A stretch of DNA of 31,091 bases, taken from the NCBI RefSeq assembly GCF_003474435.1, contig NZ_QRNF01000038.1, positions 1 to 31,091 of the forward strand, in the 5' to 3' direction. The stretch is from Ruminococcus sp. AF46-10NS (lineage in GTDB: Bacteria; Bacillota; Clostridia; Lachnospirales; Lachnospiraceae). The notes beneath the pieces were generated by a model. The model was not told the origin of the DNA. It worked only from the letters and a program-made list of their open reading frames with translations, and made no database searches. Shown one piece after another: positions 16,722 through 26,074 of the stretch (within the stretch, counting starts at the first letter, position 1; every line of letters begins with the position of its first letter). A program made the translations under genes and the position numbers.

Positions 16722-17558
16722 TTATCGCAGGATCTCATCAATGGTTGAAACCGTACTGAAAGATCCTTTATTTCTGGAAATGATCTCTTTCACTTTCTGC
16801 AGTTCAAAATAATTCACATAACAGATCAGCGTTTTGTTTTCCCCTGCGATCACCCCTGAAGAATTGATAATGGTACAGGTTTTGTTCAGCTCTTCCCTGA
16901 TATCGTGGATAATGGCATCCGGATCTTTTGTGATGATCGTTACCTGTTTCAGTGCCTCGAAATGATCAGTGAAATGATCGATAATGGAAGTTGCCACAAT
17001 ATACACAAGAAGACTTAACAGTGCAGAATCCCGGTCAAGAAGAACGAACACAGCTCCGTATACGCAGGCATTGAATGCAATTAATATGTAGGAAATACTG
17101 TAATCCTTGCCGGAATGATTGTAGATTTTTTTTACAATAATATTGGCAAAGATCTCAGAGCCGTCAATACAGCCGCCATTTCGAAGGATCAGGGAAAGTC
17201 CCACACCAAGGATCGCACCGCCGAAAGCCACTGCAATAAAATGTTCCGTATTAAGTTCAAAGGGAATTTTTTCAAAGTACGACAGGCCTATGGTATAGAC
17301 AACAAAACCCACGAATGTTTTCGCAAAGAAGTATTTGCCGATCAGAATGATCCCGGCAACAAGAAACGGAAGAAAAACAAGCAGTACACAAAGCGACAGA
17401 TTATACCCAGTCAGCTTGCTTATGATAATGGCGATTCCGGCAGTTCCGTAATCAATGGCATCATTGGGAAGCAGGATACAGGCAACCGAAAAGCTGGCCA
17501 ATATCGCCCCTATGATGATCATCAGATACGAAAACACTGTCTTGATTTTTTTGTTCAT
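16722..17558 (-). CDS. YitT-family membrane protein (DUF161/DUF2179)
   Basis: 278 residues. Five or six membrane segments occupy residues about 8-190, including the repeated family elements DYGTAGIAIIISKLTGYN and GGAILGVGLSLILRNGGCIDG. The C-terminal cytosolic domain, about residues 200-278, is the DUF2179 fold (VTIITKDPDAIIHDI, ending KGSFSTVSTIDEILR). Proposed roles of the family include small-molecule transport; none is proven. The ATG at 17558 follows GAGGAGG at five bases, better than the upstream alternative at 17603, which lies inside a terminator. Confidence 0.9.
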   Translation of the reverse strand: MNKKIKTVFSYLMIIIGAILASFSVACILLPNDAIDYGTAGIAIIISKLTGYNLSLCVLLVFLPFLVAGIILIGKYFFAKTFVGFVVYTIGLSYFEKIPFELNTEHFIAVAFGGAILGVGLSLILRNGGCIDGSEIFANIIVKKIYNHSGKDYSISYILIAFNACVYGAVFVLLDRDSALLSLLVYIVATSIIDHFTDHFEALKQVTIITKDPDAIIHDIREELNKTCTIINSSGVIAGENKTLICYVNYFELQKVKEIISRNKGSFSTVSTIDEILR

Positions 17559-17601
17559 AAAGGCCTCCTCTTTGTAAGCAAAATTGTTTGTCAACAGTAA
17601 C

Positions 17602-17643
17602 AAAAAAGCTGTTATAATAGATTTTTTCTATTGTAACAGCTTC
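17602..17643 (-). terminator. Intrinsic terminator of the PAS protein gene
   Basis: On the minus strand AAGCTGTTACAATAGA pairs with TCTATTATAACAGCTT (one mismatch) around a short A-run, followed by six T. It lies about 60 bp after the PAS gene stop and upstream of the YitT-family start. Confidence 0.88.
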
Positions 17644-17704
17644 GTTTTCCCTCTTTTGGAATGAATTTATTATATTATGTTTTCTTTTTCCTGTCAATGC
17701 TGCC

Positions 17705-19372
17705 TTAACTCTGATATGTGCCCTTCCAGTTTGCAGAAATATCTGCAGAATCCTTCAGAAAGTTCGTGGTATCATGGGATATAAAAAGCACCGTCACTGC
17801 CTTTCCCTCTTTCCATGCAAGTGGCGAGATTGCAATAGATTTAAACTGTTTCTCATCCCTGGTACAATATTCAAAACGGTAAATATCATCCGGCCCTTTC
17901 AGCATTTTCCGGATATTTTCCACTGAAAAAGCCTGCTTCAGAGTAAGATTACCGGAAACGGTCTTAAATCTGGATGCCATAAACTCTACAAATTCGCAGT
18001 ATTTTCCCTCCGGTTTACATGCAGAGTCATTCATATTCTGACTGTAAAAATGATAAATATCCCGTTCCAGATCACATGCTGCATAACAGTCAACAAACTT
18101 TACCATACCTTTGATCAGCTGATTCATGATCCTGTTCTGGTTGGTTATTTCCTTAAAATTTTCTTCTTTTCTTTTTGCTTCTGTGACATCACTTACAAAA
18201 ATCAGCGCATAACGAGGCGTATCCCCGGCAGAGTCCCGGATGATCACATTTCGTATCCAGCGCATATTTCCGTTCATCAGGATCCTGCACTCCAGATTGA
18301 TCTCTTCGCTTCCCTCTTCCAGCTTCCTGGCAATATAAGCCCGATCATAGAATTGTTTCATCATTTCACGGTCTTCCCAAACCACATAAGTATCCGTGAA
18401 ACGACCGATCATCTCATCCCATGTGATGTTTTTCCCGAACAATCCTGCCAGCCCTTCCTCCACTTTCATGGAATCAAAACTGTTTTCTTTAAGATCCACA
18501 TAATATTCACAGAGGTTGGCTTTCGTGTATGCGCGGTGAAAAGCATCTGCTCTCCGGGTGTACTGCGCTGCTTTTTTCTCTTTATCAATGTTTACAAAAA
18601 TTCCCGCCATATAAAAAGCGGTGCCATCCGCACAGCGGCTGACTTCGCCCTTGTCCCTGAACCACTGATAACTGCCGTCTGCCAGACGCATCCGATATTC
18701 CACATCATATTTTGTCTCGTCTGTACAATCCCGAAAAGCATCATAAAAAGCCTTGTCAACCATTTCAATATCACCAGGATGTACTCCTGCTTGCCAGGTT
18801 TCCAGGCTGTCGGGAAAATCCAGTATATTGTGGTATCCCAGCATTTTTCGGAATTCATGACTGAAAAAAACATCTGTGGGTTTTCCATGCTGATCACATT
18901 TCACAGACCAGAAGCCTGAGATTATGACCTGGTTGACCAGCTGCATGTTTTCCTGCATCTCATCAATATGAGCAGACAAAATCCAGAGCGGTGTTCCCTC
19001 ATTGTCAAAGGAATCTGTTTTATAGGCACGTATTTTCACAGGTGCTCCTTCTTTATTCAGCATCTTCACATCCTCTGAACCATGGATTTTCACCAAACAC
19101 TCATTCCGGATAAAACCATCATTCTCACCACAGAATACATTTTTCAGTGATCCCGAAACCACTTCCATAAATTCTTCATAACCGTATCCCAGATTATGCA
19201 GAAAAAATTCACTCACATATGCTATGGTAAGATCCTCGTCATAATAACCGGCTATAATGCCTACCGCCTGATTATCTTCAAGGGCAATACTTATGGCAGC
19301 ATATGACTCCCTGCAAAGCTTAAAATCACCAGACGAATATAATTTTTCTCCTTTAAACAACTCCGTATTCAT
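17705..19372 (-). CDS. Multi-PAS domain protein without a visible output domain
   Basis: 555 residues, soluble, with no signal or membrane segment. Sequence suggests four PAS-like units at about 35-140, 145-270 (FSHEFRKMLGYHNIL, then DGSYQWFRDKGEV as the PAC part), 275-410 (GNMRWIRNVIIRDSAG, LIFVSDVTEAKRKEE) and 430-545 (FRFEYCTRDEKQF-like end, VTVLFISHDTTNFL). No GGDEF, EAL, HD-GYP, kinase or HTH domain follows, and only about 100 bp separate the stop from the next unit, so it does not look like a lost tail. Start: ATG at 19372 behind GGAG (ten bases); a TTG one codon earlier is an alternative. It is preceded by a c-di-GMP-I riboswitch and terminator, pointing to a signalling or surface-behaviour role. 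Confidence 0.8.
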   Translation of the reverse strand: MNTELFKGEKLYSSGDFKLCRESYAAISIALEDNQAVGIIAGYYDEDLTIAYVSEFFLHNLGYGYEEFMEVVSGSLKNVFCGENDGFIRNECLVKIHGSEDVKMLNKEGAPVKIRAYKTDSFDNEGTPLWILSAHIDEMQENMQLVNQVIISGFWSVKCDQHGKPTDVFFSHEFRKMLGYHNILDFPDSLETWQAGVHPGDIEMVDKAFYDAFRDCTDETKYDVEYRMRLADGSYQWFRDKGEVSRCADGTAFYMAGIFVNIDKEKKAAQYTRRADAFHRAYTKANLCEYYVDLKENSFDSMKVEEGLAGLFGKNITWDEMIGRFTDTYVVWEDREMMKQFYDRAYIARKLEEGSEEINLECRILMNGNMRWIRNVIIRDSAGDTPRYALIFVSDVTEAKRKEENFKEITNQNRIMNQLIKGMVKFVDCYAACDLERDIYHFYSQNMNDSACKPEGKYCEFVEFMASRFKTVSGNLTLKQAFSVENIRKMLKGPDDIYRFEYCTRDEKQFKSIAISPLAWKEGKAVTVLFISHDTTNFLKDSADISANWKGTYQS

Positions 19373-19463
19373 CAATCATTCACTCCGTATTCCCAACTGC
19401 AGCAGTTTTCCCGAGTTTGATCCATGACGCACGGGCATATACTCTCACGTATTTTTACACACT

Positions 19464-19513
19464 AAAAAAAACAGGGTCAGGATATAGACATGCAACTATA
19501 CCGTTCCCTGTTT
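19464..19513 (-). terminator. Riboswitch-linked terminator (expression platform)
   Basis: On the minus strand AAACAGGG and CCCTGTTT pair, with an inner GGTATAG / CTATATC helix, followed by eight T. It directly follows the GEMM aptamer and lies about 90 nt before the PAS start codon. Its stem could be opened by an alternative pairing of the aptamer 3' strand (CAGGGATTAG) with CTATATCCTG; whether ligand turns the gene on or off cannot be decided by eye. Confidence 0.85.
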
Positions 19514-19515
19514 CT

Positions 19516-19593
19516 AATCCCTGCAACTGGCTGCCATTTTAAAGGCCCTATAGCTTTGCGTCACAGCTTTTCAACTGCTTTGCCCATATATTC
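19516..19593 (-). promoter_or_regulatory. Cyclic-di-GMP-I (GEMM-I) riboswitch
   Basis: On the minus strand the class signatures occur in order: GGGCAAAGC, a 5-bp hairpin capped by a GAAA tetraloop (CAGTT-GAAA-AGCTG), GACGCAAAGC, then the receptor helix TATAGGGCC...GGCAGCCAG and GTTGC. This is the clostridial form of GEMM-I. The GGGCAAA segment appears to retain the guanine that contacts c-di-GMP, so I favour c-di-GMP over the cGAMP-responsive variant. A perfect promoter lies immediately upstream and an intrinsic terminator immediately downstream, so the unit controls the PAS gene. Confidence 0.9.
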
Positions 19594-19611
19594 TTTTCTT
19601 AGATCCGTACT

Positions 19612-19640
19612 ATTATACCCTTACTTACAGGCACTGTCAA
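19612..19640 (-). promoter_or_regulatory. Consensus promoter of the riboswitch-PAS transcript
   Basis: On the minus strand TTGACA (19635-19640), exactly 17 bp, TATAAT (19612-19617): a full sigma-A consensus. Start near 19605, about 12 nt before the aptamer. The -35 overlaps one arm of an inverted repeat ACAGCTC / GAGCTGT (19640-19667). Confidence 0.9.
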
Positions 19641-19671
19641 CAGCTCTTCCTGATTTATCTGAGCTGTTTTT

Positions 19672-21834
19672 TTAAATCTGATACCAACGGATCTCATTGG
19701 CCTCCAGATGAAGGTCAAAGCTGCTTCCATCGCCTGTGTAAACAACAGTATCCTGTGGCTCATAAGTGTTGTTTACCACACAGTATTTACCATTTTCTAC
19801 ATAAGCGTGCACTTCCACATTGTAATTGGAAGAAAACCAGCAGTGAAGTTCCTCCTCTGCCGCCGCAGACCAGAGCACCGCCCTGTAAAGGACACGGCTG
19901 TTGCAGAAGCTGTAAGGAAGTCCGCTGATATAAACGCCGCGTCCTTTTCCAAATGTTTTTACTGCCATCTGCACCTCCTGATCTTTCTGGATCAGGATTT
20001 CTGTCTCAGGCAGTGCAAAAATATTCTTTTTTCCTTCGCCAAAATCTACAGTTCCGTCTGTATCTTCCAGGATAAAATGGTTCTTATGCTCTTCCCAGTT
20101 ATACTTATCTGTGTTGAGATTAAATCCTCGTTCTTCCTCCACACCTAAAATATCATCCAGCTGGAAGAATTTTCCCTGCCACTGATGAGCAGCCGGTTCC
20201 CCTACACCAATGAAACCGCCGCCATTATAAACAAATTTTCTCACAGCTGTAAGGATCTCAGGATCAGCCCAGTTCGCTCCGCCGGACTGTGCAGTGTCCG
20301 CGTCTCCCACATTGATGATCACATCGAAATCTTTTAAAATATCTTTGTTCTCACGGATATCGTCAAAACTGATAAAAGAAACATCAAATGGTGCACCGCT
20401 TAAGGCCTCGATAATTCCGAAATACGAATAATTCTGCTTGTAATAGATTGCATGATGTACCATATGGTTACCCCAGGAGCGCATTTTTCCCCAGCAGTTC
20501 AGGACTGCCACACGTTTCACGCAGTAAGGTGTTGTTCCCCGGATATTGTCATAAAGCACACGGAATTCCTGGCAGACTTCTTTAATATACTGTACAAAAT
20601 CCGGGAACTCCAGAGCCAGCTTCAGATAACCGCCGTAACCGATTCTCTGGATCGGGCTTCGGAGAATCGCTCTTCTTGCTGTCACCCAGTTTACTTTCGC
20701 TTCTTTTACAGGATCGCCACCTTCATGGAAAGTATCCGGGAAAAAGTATGGCAGAAATCTTCCTTCTGTATATTTCACATTTTTAATATCGCTGAACAGC
20801 CGCAATGTTGCGCCATTTCCAACACTTCCCACAACTGCATCCAGTCCGATGGAAGCAAACTCGTCCATAAAAGGCTCCATGCCGATCCAGTGATCTCCCA
20901 TAAACATCATGGCTTCCTTTCCATATTCATGGACAATATCTACCATTTCTTTTGCAAGCTTGGCAACTTCTCTTCTCTGGAATGCCTGGAAATCTTTAAA
21001 TTCCTTTGACGGAATACGGTATGTATTGTTCATATATCCCTGATCAATAATGAATTCCGGACGGAATCTGTATCCCACTTCTTTTTCAAACTGCTCCAGA
21101 ATATATGGACTCACTGACGCGGAATAACCGAACCAGTCTACATATTTTTCTCTGGCAAGCTCATCGAAGATCAGGGTAAACTGATGGAAAAATGTTGTAA
21201 AACGCACCACCTTCACATAATCATGGGAATCCAGAAATCTTCTCAGTCGTTCCAGGGAATGTGCACGTGTTGCAGGCTGACGCACATCAAAGGTGATCTG
21301 CGGCTCCACATCCTTCCAGTCATTGACTACTGCATTGTACATATGTACAGGGTCCCACATAATATACGCCAGAAAACTTACCGTATACTCATGAAATTCT
21401 TTGGCTGGTCTGATCACAATATTTCCTGATTTTTCATCATAAGTCCAGTCTTCTGTGCTCACGTTTTCCCCTGTGGTACGATCGATAACCTCCCACCAGC
21501 GTTTAATATCATCTCTGGTATTTACAGCCAGCATATCCGGATACAGATGATCCATCAGATGGATTTCCAGCGTATCGGAAACTGCTGTGTGAAAAGCTGT
21601 CATGATATACATCTGCTGGATTTCTTCCGGATGTGCCTTTGCCCAGGCATTATCTTTTCTGGTTGTGTAGTATGTGGCATAGATCTTGGCTCCCGTCTCT
21701 TTCAGCTCTGCCGGAAATTCCGTTCCGTCACAGTCGCGGATAGCATCTGCTCCCCATTCATCCAGCATTTCCAGAGTTTCAGGGATCACATCAAGGTCTG
21801 TAGGGATCGTTACCCTTCCTTTTGTCTCTTTCAT
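19672..21834 (-). CDS. lnpA: 1,3-beta-galactosyl-N-acetylhexosamine phosphorylase (GH112)
   Basis: 720 residues, the usual GH112 length. The enzyme splits galacto-N-biose and lacto-N-biose with phosphate to galactose-1-phosphate and GalNAc/GlcNAc in the cytoplasm. The N-terminus GRVTIPTDLDVIPETLEML and RDCDGTEFP are family hallmarks. The likely catalytic acid is Asp314 in MFMGDHWIG, corresponding to Asp313 of the Bifidobacterium longum enzyme. A flavodoxin-like middle domain (VINVGDADTAQSGG, GGGFIGVGEPAAHQWQG) and a C-terminal beta domain follow. The ATG at 21834 follows GGAGGT by nine bases. It lies 39 bp after the hexosamine kinase gene, which would use one product. Confidence 0.95.
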   Translation of the reverse strand: MKETKGRVTIPTDLDVIPETLEMLDEWGADAIRDCDGTEFPAELKETGAKIYATYYTTRKDNAWAKAHPEEIQQMYIMTAFHTAVSDTLEIHLMDHLYPDMLAVNTRDDIKRWWEVIDRTTGENVSTEDWTYDEKSGNIVIRPAKEFHEYTVSFLAYIMWDPVHMYNAVVNDWKDVEPQITFDVRQPATRAHSLERLRRFLDSHDYVKVVRFTTFFHQFTLIFDELAREKYVDWFGYSASVSPYILEQFEKEVGYRFRPEFIIDQGYMNNTYRIPSKEFKDFQAFQRREVAKLAKEMVDIVHEYGKEAMMFMGDHWIGMEPFMDEFASIGLDAVVGSVGNGATLRLFSDIKNVKYTEGRFLPYFFPDTFHEGGDPVKEAKVNWVTARRAILRSPIQRIGYGGYLKLALEFPDFVQYIKEVCQEFRVLYDNIRGTTPYCVKRVAVLNCWGKMRSWGNHMVHHAIYYKQNYSYFGIIEALSGAPFDVSFISFDDIRENKDILKDFDVIINVGDADTAQSGGANWADPEILTAVRKFVYNGGGFIGVGEPAAHQWQGKFFQLDDILGVEEERGFNLNTDKYNWEEHKNHFILEDTDGTVDFGEGKKNIFALPETEILIQKDQEVQMAVKTFGKGRGVYISGLPYSFCNSRVLYRAVLWSAAAEEELHCWFSSNYNVEVHAYVENGKYCVVNNTYEPQDTVVYTGDGSSFDLHLEANEIRWYQI

Positions 21835-21873
21835 TTTTGTTCTACCTCCATTATATTTTTTCAGGAAAATCAT

Positions 21874-22989
21874 CTATTTCTGATATCTGTGCACAATTTC
21901 CTGCATGATATCCCATTTCTGTTCCATATCCTTTACCAGCTTAAACTGAGTCCGGCATCTGTCCAGATTATGCTCTTCCCGGTCGATCTTGTAATAATGG
22001 TCTCCTTCCAGATAATCAGTAAGAAAACGGATACCACATTCATAAGTCATCACCTTGGCTCCCATTGGAAGAAACTCGATTTCTTTCCTGGTAAGCTTAT
22101 CTCCGCAGCTTTCCAGAAATCCTTTCACATAGGCTTCATACAATTCCATATTACAGGAAACTTTGCTTAAGTCTTTTTCATCCTCAAGTGCCGTGCTGGC
22201 TCCAAAACGGATGGCATCACCGAAATCATTCATGGCAAGCCCGGGCATCACAGTATCCAGATCCACCACGCAGATGCCTTTTCCCGTTGCAAGATCGATC
22301 ATAACATTATTCAGTTTCGTATCATTGTGGGTGACTCTTAAGGGAAGTTCTCCTTTCCGCAAAAGATCTCCGAACACATCGGCTATCTCTTCATGTTCCA
22401 ACGCGAAATTGATTTCTTCCTGCACGCCGGATGCCCTGTGGCAGACATCTTCTTTCACAGCATTTTTTAATGCCTGGAGACGTTTCTTTGTATCGTGGAA
22501 ATCCCGGATCGTCTCATGAAGTGTTTCAGCAGGATAGTCTGCCAGCATTTCCTGGAATCTCCCAAATGCAACCGCACTTTCGTAAAAATCTTCCGGTTTC
22601 TCTACAAGATCATAGCTTACTGCATCTGTAATGAAAATATAGGATCTCCAGTACGATCCGTTCTCATCAATCAGATATTTTTTTCCATCTTTTGCAGGGA
22701 TCAGATTCAGGACTTCACGTTCCGGATCCCCTCCATTCTCAATGATCTTACATCTCAGATGCTCTGTCACCCCTGCAATATTGTCCATCAGTTCTTCGGG
22801 ATTTTTAAATATATCACCGTTGATCTTCTGTAATATCACCTTAATGGAACCCATATTTCCAATTCTGTATTTCAGAAGATAGGTTCCATTGATATGCCCG
22901 CTTCCGCAGGGTCTGCATGAAACAAGCTCCCCTGTAAAATCAAAACCGTCTGCAATCTTTTTTATCTGTTCTTTTAATGTTTCGTTCAT
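21874..22989 (-). CDS. nahK: N-acetylhexosamine 1-kinase
   Basis: 371 residues, aminoglycoside phosphotransferase fold. NahK/LnpB phosphorylates the GlcNAc or GalNAc released by the GH112 enzyme to the 1-phosphate. The catalytic loop is VTHNDTKLNNVMID (Asp223), and the metal-binding segment is VVDLDTVMPG. The N-terminal GSGHINGTYLLKY acts as the nucleotide loop. It sits between GH42 and GH112 genes. The UDP-hexose uridylyltransferase and epimerase that complete the pathway are not in the window. The start ATG follows GAAGG at about five bases. Confidence 0.9.
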   Translation of the reverse strand: MNETLKEQIKKIADGFDFTGELVSCRPCGSGHINGTYLLKYRIGNMGSIKVILQKINGDIFKNPEELMDNIAGVTEHLRCKIIENGGDPEREVLNLIPAKDGKKYLIDENGSYWRSYIFITDAVSYDLVEKPEDFYESAVAFGRFQEMLADYPAETLHETIRDFHDTKKRLQALKNAVKEDVCHRASGVQEEINFALEHEEIADVFGDLLRKGELPLRVTHNDTKLNNVMIDLATGKGICVVDLDTVMPGLAMNDFGDAIRFGASTALEDEKDLSKVSCNMELYEAYVKGFLESCGDKLTRKEIEFLPMGAKVMTYECGIRFLTDYLEGDHYYKIDREEHNLDRCRTQFKLVKDMEQKWDIMQEIVHRYQK

Positions 22990-23021
22990 ATTACCTTCTC
23001 TTTTTGCCCCCCTACAGTACC

Positions 23022-23053
23022 AAAAAGCACATCAGTCTCCGGCCGATATGCTT
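23022..23053 (-). promoter_or_regulatory. Stem-loop between the GH42 and kinase genes
   Basis: On the minus strand AAAGCATATC pairs fully with GATGTGCTTT (10 bp, one T-G pair) around an 11-base loop, with a short T-run to follow. It could partly terminate transcription or protect the upstream mRNA end, setting unequal expression in the operon. Confidence 0.5.
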
Positions 23054-23063
23054 TCTGATATTT

Positions 23064-25088
23064 TTATTTTTTGCGTTTGAGAACTCTGGTCTGCAGCGGA
23101 CTCATATTCTCACTGTCTGTTCCATATAAAACTTCATATTCTTCCGGCACAGATACTGTCTGCATTTTTCCGGCAAAATTCTGGATAAAAAGATACTCTG
23201 TATCTTCAGTCTCCCTGGTTGTCACGGAAACACCTTCCGGCACAAAATCAAGTGGTGTATCCACTCCTGCCTCGTCTGCAGCGCGGCCAAGGAAATCTTC
23301 ATAAAAAGCAGCTTCCATATCTGCTGCAACATAATAAACATGGCCTTTTCCATATTTTTTATGTGTCAGAACCGGATATCCCTGATAAAAATCCTCGCTA
23401 TAGCGCATCATCACTTCTGCATCCGAAACTTTCGCAAGCTCACAGAGATTTTTACAGGTATAACTCTTTGTGATTCCAAGATGATTTCCTGTTTCCGGGA
23501 TTCCGTGATTTTCTTCCCAGTCATATAGCGCATCGATCTCTTCTGTACGGATACCGGCAGCTTCCATCAGTCCGTTAGGTGTACCTTCAAGATAACATTT
23601 ATCCGTCTCATCTACAAGACCTGACCAGTAGGAAATTACAAGTGTACCGCCATTTTCTGCAAAGGTGCAAAGTTTTTCTGCATAACCATGATAGAACATA
23701 TAGGCCATTGGCACTGTCAACAATTTATAATCTGAAAGATCATGTTCCATCGTAATAATATCCGTATTGCAGCCCTTTCTTCGAAGTGCACGGTACTGTT
23801 TCTGCACACATTCCTGATAGTGCATATCCTCGTTCCGCGGTCCCTGGGCATCTTTCAGTGCCCAGTCATTTTCTCTGTCATAGAGAACTGCTGCCTGACA
23901 TTTTATTTCGCTTCCAACAATCTCCCGGATCTGTTCCAGTGCCTCTCCAACCTCTGTAACCTCGCGGAAAACTCTGGTATCGTCGCCACCGTAATGATCA
24001 ATCACAGCACCATGGAATTTCTCAGATGCACCCTGACTTTGTCGAAGCTGAAAATACAGTACACTGTCTGAACCATGGGCAACTGCCTGGAGGGACGCCG
24101 CCAGATGCATTCCCGGCTTCTTCAGTTTGTTGATGGGCTTCCAGTTGGTTGCAGAAGGACAGGATTCCATCAAAAGGAACGGTGCTTTCCTGATACTTCG
24201 CATAAGGTCGTGCTGCATGGCTCCGTCAACAGCTGTCGTATACTCGTCTTTTTTATGCCAGCTTGGATAATTATCCCAGGATACGATATCCATGACATCT
24301 TTAAATTTCTTATAATCCAGTCCATCATAATCGTACATCAGGTTCGCTGTTGCAGGAAGCTCTGATCCACCTGCACGAATCGCAGAAATCTCATGTCTCA
24401 TAAAATCTACTGTCCGGTCTGTGACAAAACGCTTCCAGTCAAGGCTCAGAGCATGGAGGGCATTTTCCCCTTTTGGGGAAGGGCTTTCGATCTGGTCAAA
24501 GCTGTTATAAGTATGGCTCCAGAATGTTGTACACCAGCTTGAATTTAAATTCTCAATAGTTCCGTATTTCTCTTTCAGCCATTCCCTGAATTTTTCCTGG
24601 CACAAAGGACAGTGGCATTCGCCGCCGTATTCATTGGAAATATGCCAGAGAATTACTGCCGGATGTTTGCCAAAGTGTTCGGAAAGTTTCTTATTTATAT
24701 TGTAAATCTTTTCCCTGTATACCGGAGACGTGTAACAGTGGTTATGCCTTCCGCCAAAAAATCTTCTTGTCCTGTCCGGATCCACACGGAGAACTTCTTC
24801 ATATTTATCTGCCATCCATTTAGGCCTTGCTCCGGATGGTGTGGAAAGAATCGTGTAAATGCCTTCTTTATAAAGATTATTGATCACATCTTCCAGCCAG
24901 TCAAAATTATATCTGTCTTCTTCCGGTTCCAGTACAGCCCAGGAAAACATTCCCATGGAAACGGTATTGATATGTGCCTTCTTAAAATATTCAATGTCTT
25001 TTTTCAGAATGTCCGGTCTGTCAAGCCACTGCTCCGGGTTGTAATCACCGCCATGCAGAAAATGGTCATATCTGATCTGCTTTGCCAT
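23064..25088 (-). CDS. Beta-galactosidase, GH42 family
   Basis: 674 residues, with no signal peptide, so intracellular. The TIM barrel carries the acid/base Glu153 in WHISNEYGG and the nucleophile Glu308 in FLLMESCPSATNW. Cys118, 158, 160 and 163 match the structural zinc site of the family. A trimerisation domain (TVPMAYMFYHGYAEKL) and a C-terminal beta domain follow. GH42 enzymes act on short beta-galactosides. Beside a GH112 phosphorylase, a type I chain galactosidase is plausible, but substrate cannot be fixed. AAGGAG lies upstream of the ATG. A terminator-like hairpin separates it from the permease genes. Confidence 0.94.
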   Translation of the reverse strand: MAKQIRYDHFLHGGDYNPEQWLDRPDILKKDIEYFKKAHINTVSMGMFSWAVLEPEEDRYNFDWLEDVINNLYKEGIYTILSTPSGARPKWMADKYEEVLRVDPDRTRRFFGGRHNHCYTSPVYREKIYNINKKLSEHFGKHPAVILWHISNEYGGECHCPLCQEKFREWLKEKYGTIENLNSSWCTTFWSHTYNSFDQIESPSPKGENALHALSLDWKRFVTDRTVDFMRHEISAIRAGGSELPATANLMYDYDGLDYKKFKDVMDIVSWDNYPSWHKKDEYTTAVDGAMQHDLMRSIRKAPFLLMESCPSATNWKPINKLKKPGMHLAASLQAVAHGSDSVLYFQLRQSQGASEKFHGAVIDHYGGDDTRVFREVTEVGEALEQIREIVGSEIKCQAAVLYDRENDWALKDAQGPRNEDMHYQECVQKQYRALRRKGCNTDIITMEHDLSDYKLLTVPMAYMFYHGYAEKLCTFAENGGTLVISYWSGLVDETDKCYLEGTPNGLMEAAGIRTEEIDALYDWEENHGIPETGNHLGITKSYTCKNLCELAKVSDAEVMMRYSEDFYQGYPVLTHKKYGKGHVYYVAADMEAAFYEDFLGRAADEAGVDTPLDFVPEGVSVTTRETEDTEYLFIQNFAGKMQTVSVPEEYEVLYGTDSENMSPLQTRVLKRKK

Positions 25089-25126
25089 TTTTTCTTTCTC
25101 CTTATATTTTTATTATGACACTTTAT

Positions 25127-25197
25127 AAAAAGGATGCTGCGTGATCCACTTGAAGCATATTATACAATACACCTACAGATTTCGACAGCATCCTTTT
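25127..25197 (-). terminator. Terminator between the permeases and GH42, with a -10-like element in its loop
   Basis: On the minus strand AAAAGGATGCTG pairs with CAGCATCCTTTT across a 46-base loop, followed by T. Inside the loop GTATAAT (TATAAT at 25159-25164) could be a -10 for the downstream GH42-nahK-lnpA genes, though no good -35 is seen. It may split the locus into a transport unit and an enzyme unit. Confidence 0.68.
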
Positions 25198-25243
25198 GAA
25201 TTTGATTCTTATTTGCTACTGCTCACTCCATGACCAGCAACTC

Positions 25244-26074
25244 TTATTTAACAGCTCCTGTGATACCTTCTGCAAACTGTTTCTGTAATACGAAGAACAC
25301 GATCATAGTCGGGATGGAACAGAATAATACACCGCACATCAGCATACCATAATCCGTTACATAGCCTGTAATCAGGTTGGCGATCAGCATCGGCATTGTC
25401 ATTGCTTTGTTGTCTGTCATGATTACCTTCGGCCACAGATACGAGTTCCATGCATTCATGAATGTGATAACTGCTGCTGCCGCATATGTAGATTTCATAG
25501 TCGGAATAAACATCTGGAAAAAGATCCTTACCTCACTTAATCCGTCAATACGAGCTGCTTCAATGATATCGATTGGGAATGCTCTTGCATTCTGACGGAA
25601 CATCATGATCATAAATGGTGTGGAAATGATCGGAAGGATAAAACCTACCGCTGTATTTAAGAGGCCTGCTTTGGAGAACATCTTAAATAACGGAACCATT
25701 GTGGCAACCTGAGGAACCATCATTGCAAGAAGCAGGATGGAGAACAGTCTGTCTTTCCATCTGTCATGATATACCTCAAATCCATAACCTGCGATAGAGC
25801 AGATCAGAAGACAGATAACAGTAGTCAGAACCGCATAAAACAGAGAGTTTCCAAGTGCTCTCCACAGCGGCTGCTGTGCTGTCAGGTTCTTAAAGTTCTG
25901 CATGAAATATGTACCCGGAAGAATCCGGCCTCTGGATACATCTGTGGATGTATTGGTTGCTGCGGAGATCATCCAGTACAACGGAAATACAGAGATAAAT
26001 GATACGATGATCAGGAAAATATATGTAGGGATCAATCTTCTCTGGATCGCGGATTTGTTCTTTTTCTCAGTCAC
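25244..26074 (-). CDS. Sugar ABC transporter permease, MalG-type
   Basis: 276 residues, six membrane helices. The cytoplasmic EAA loop is EAARIDGLSEVRIFFQMFIPTMK-like, the site that docks the shared ATPase. Its start overlaps the stop of the preceding permease. I chose the GTG at 26074, with AGGTG six bases upstream; another GTG at 26083 overlaps that site. It pairs with the MalF-type permease and binding protein to import a di- or oligosaccharide. The ATPase gene is absent here, as is common in Firmicutes where one MsmK-type ATPase serves several importers. Confidence 0.92.
   Translation of the reverse strand: MTEKKNKSAIQRRLIPTYIFLIIVSFISVFPLYWMISAATNTSTDVSRGRILPGTYFMQNFKNLTAQQPLWRALGNSLFYAVLTTVICLLICSIAGYGFEVYHDRWKDRLFSILLLAMMVPQVATMVPLFKMFSKAGLLNTAVGFILPIISTPFMIMMFRQNARAFPIDIIEAARIDGLSEVRIFFQMFIPTMKSTYAAAAVITFMNAWNSYLWPKVIMTDNKAMTMPMLIANLITGYVTDYGMLMCGVLFCSIPTMIVFFVLQKQFAEGITGAVK

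Noticed and set aside
19640..19673. Plus-oriented hairpin ACAGCTC / GAGCTGT with a T-run
   Set aside because: No plus-strand transcript is upstream. On the minus strand it lacks a T-run, so I did not list it as a terminator of the GH112 gene, though it may slow read-through.
19490..19675. 61-codon plus-strand ORF
   Set aside because: It is antisense to the riboswitch and its terminator; the base pattern is explained by the RNA structure, and no ribosome binding site is seen.
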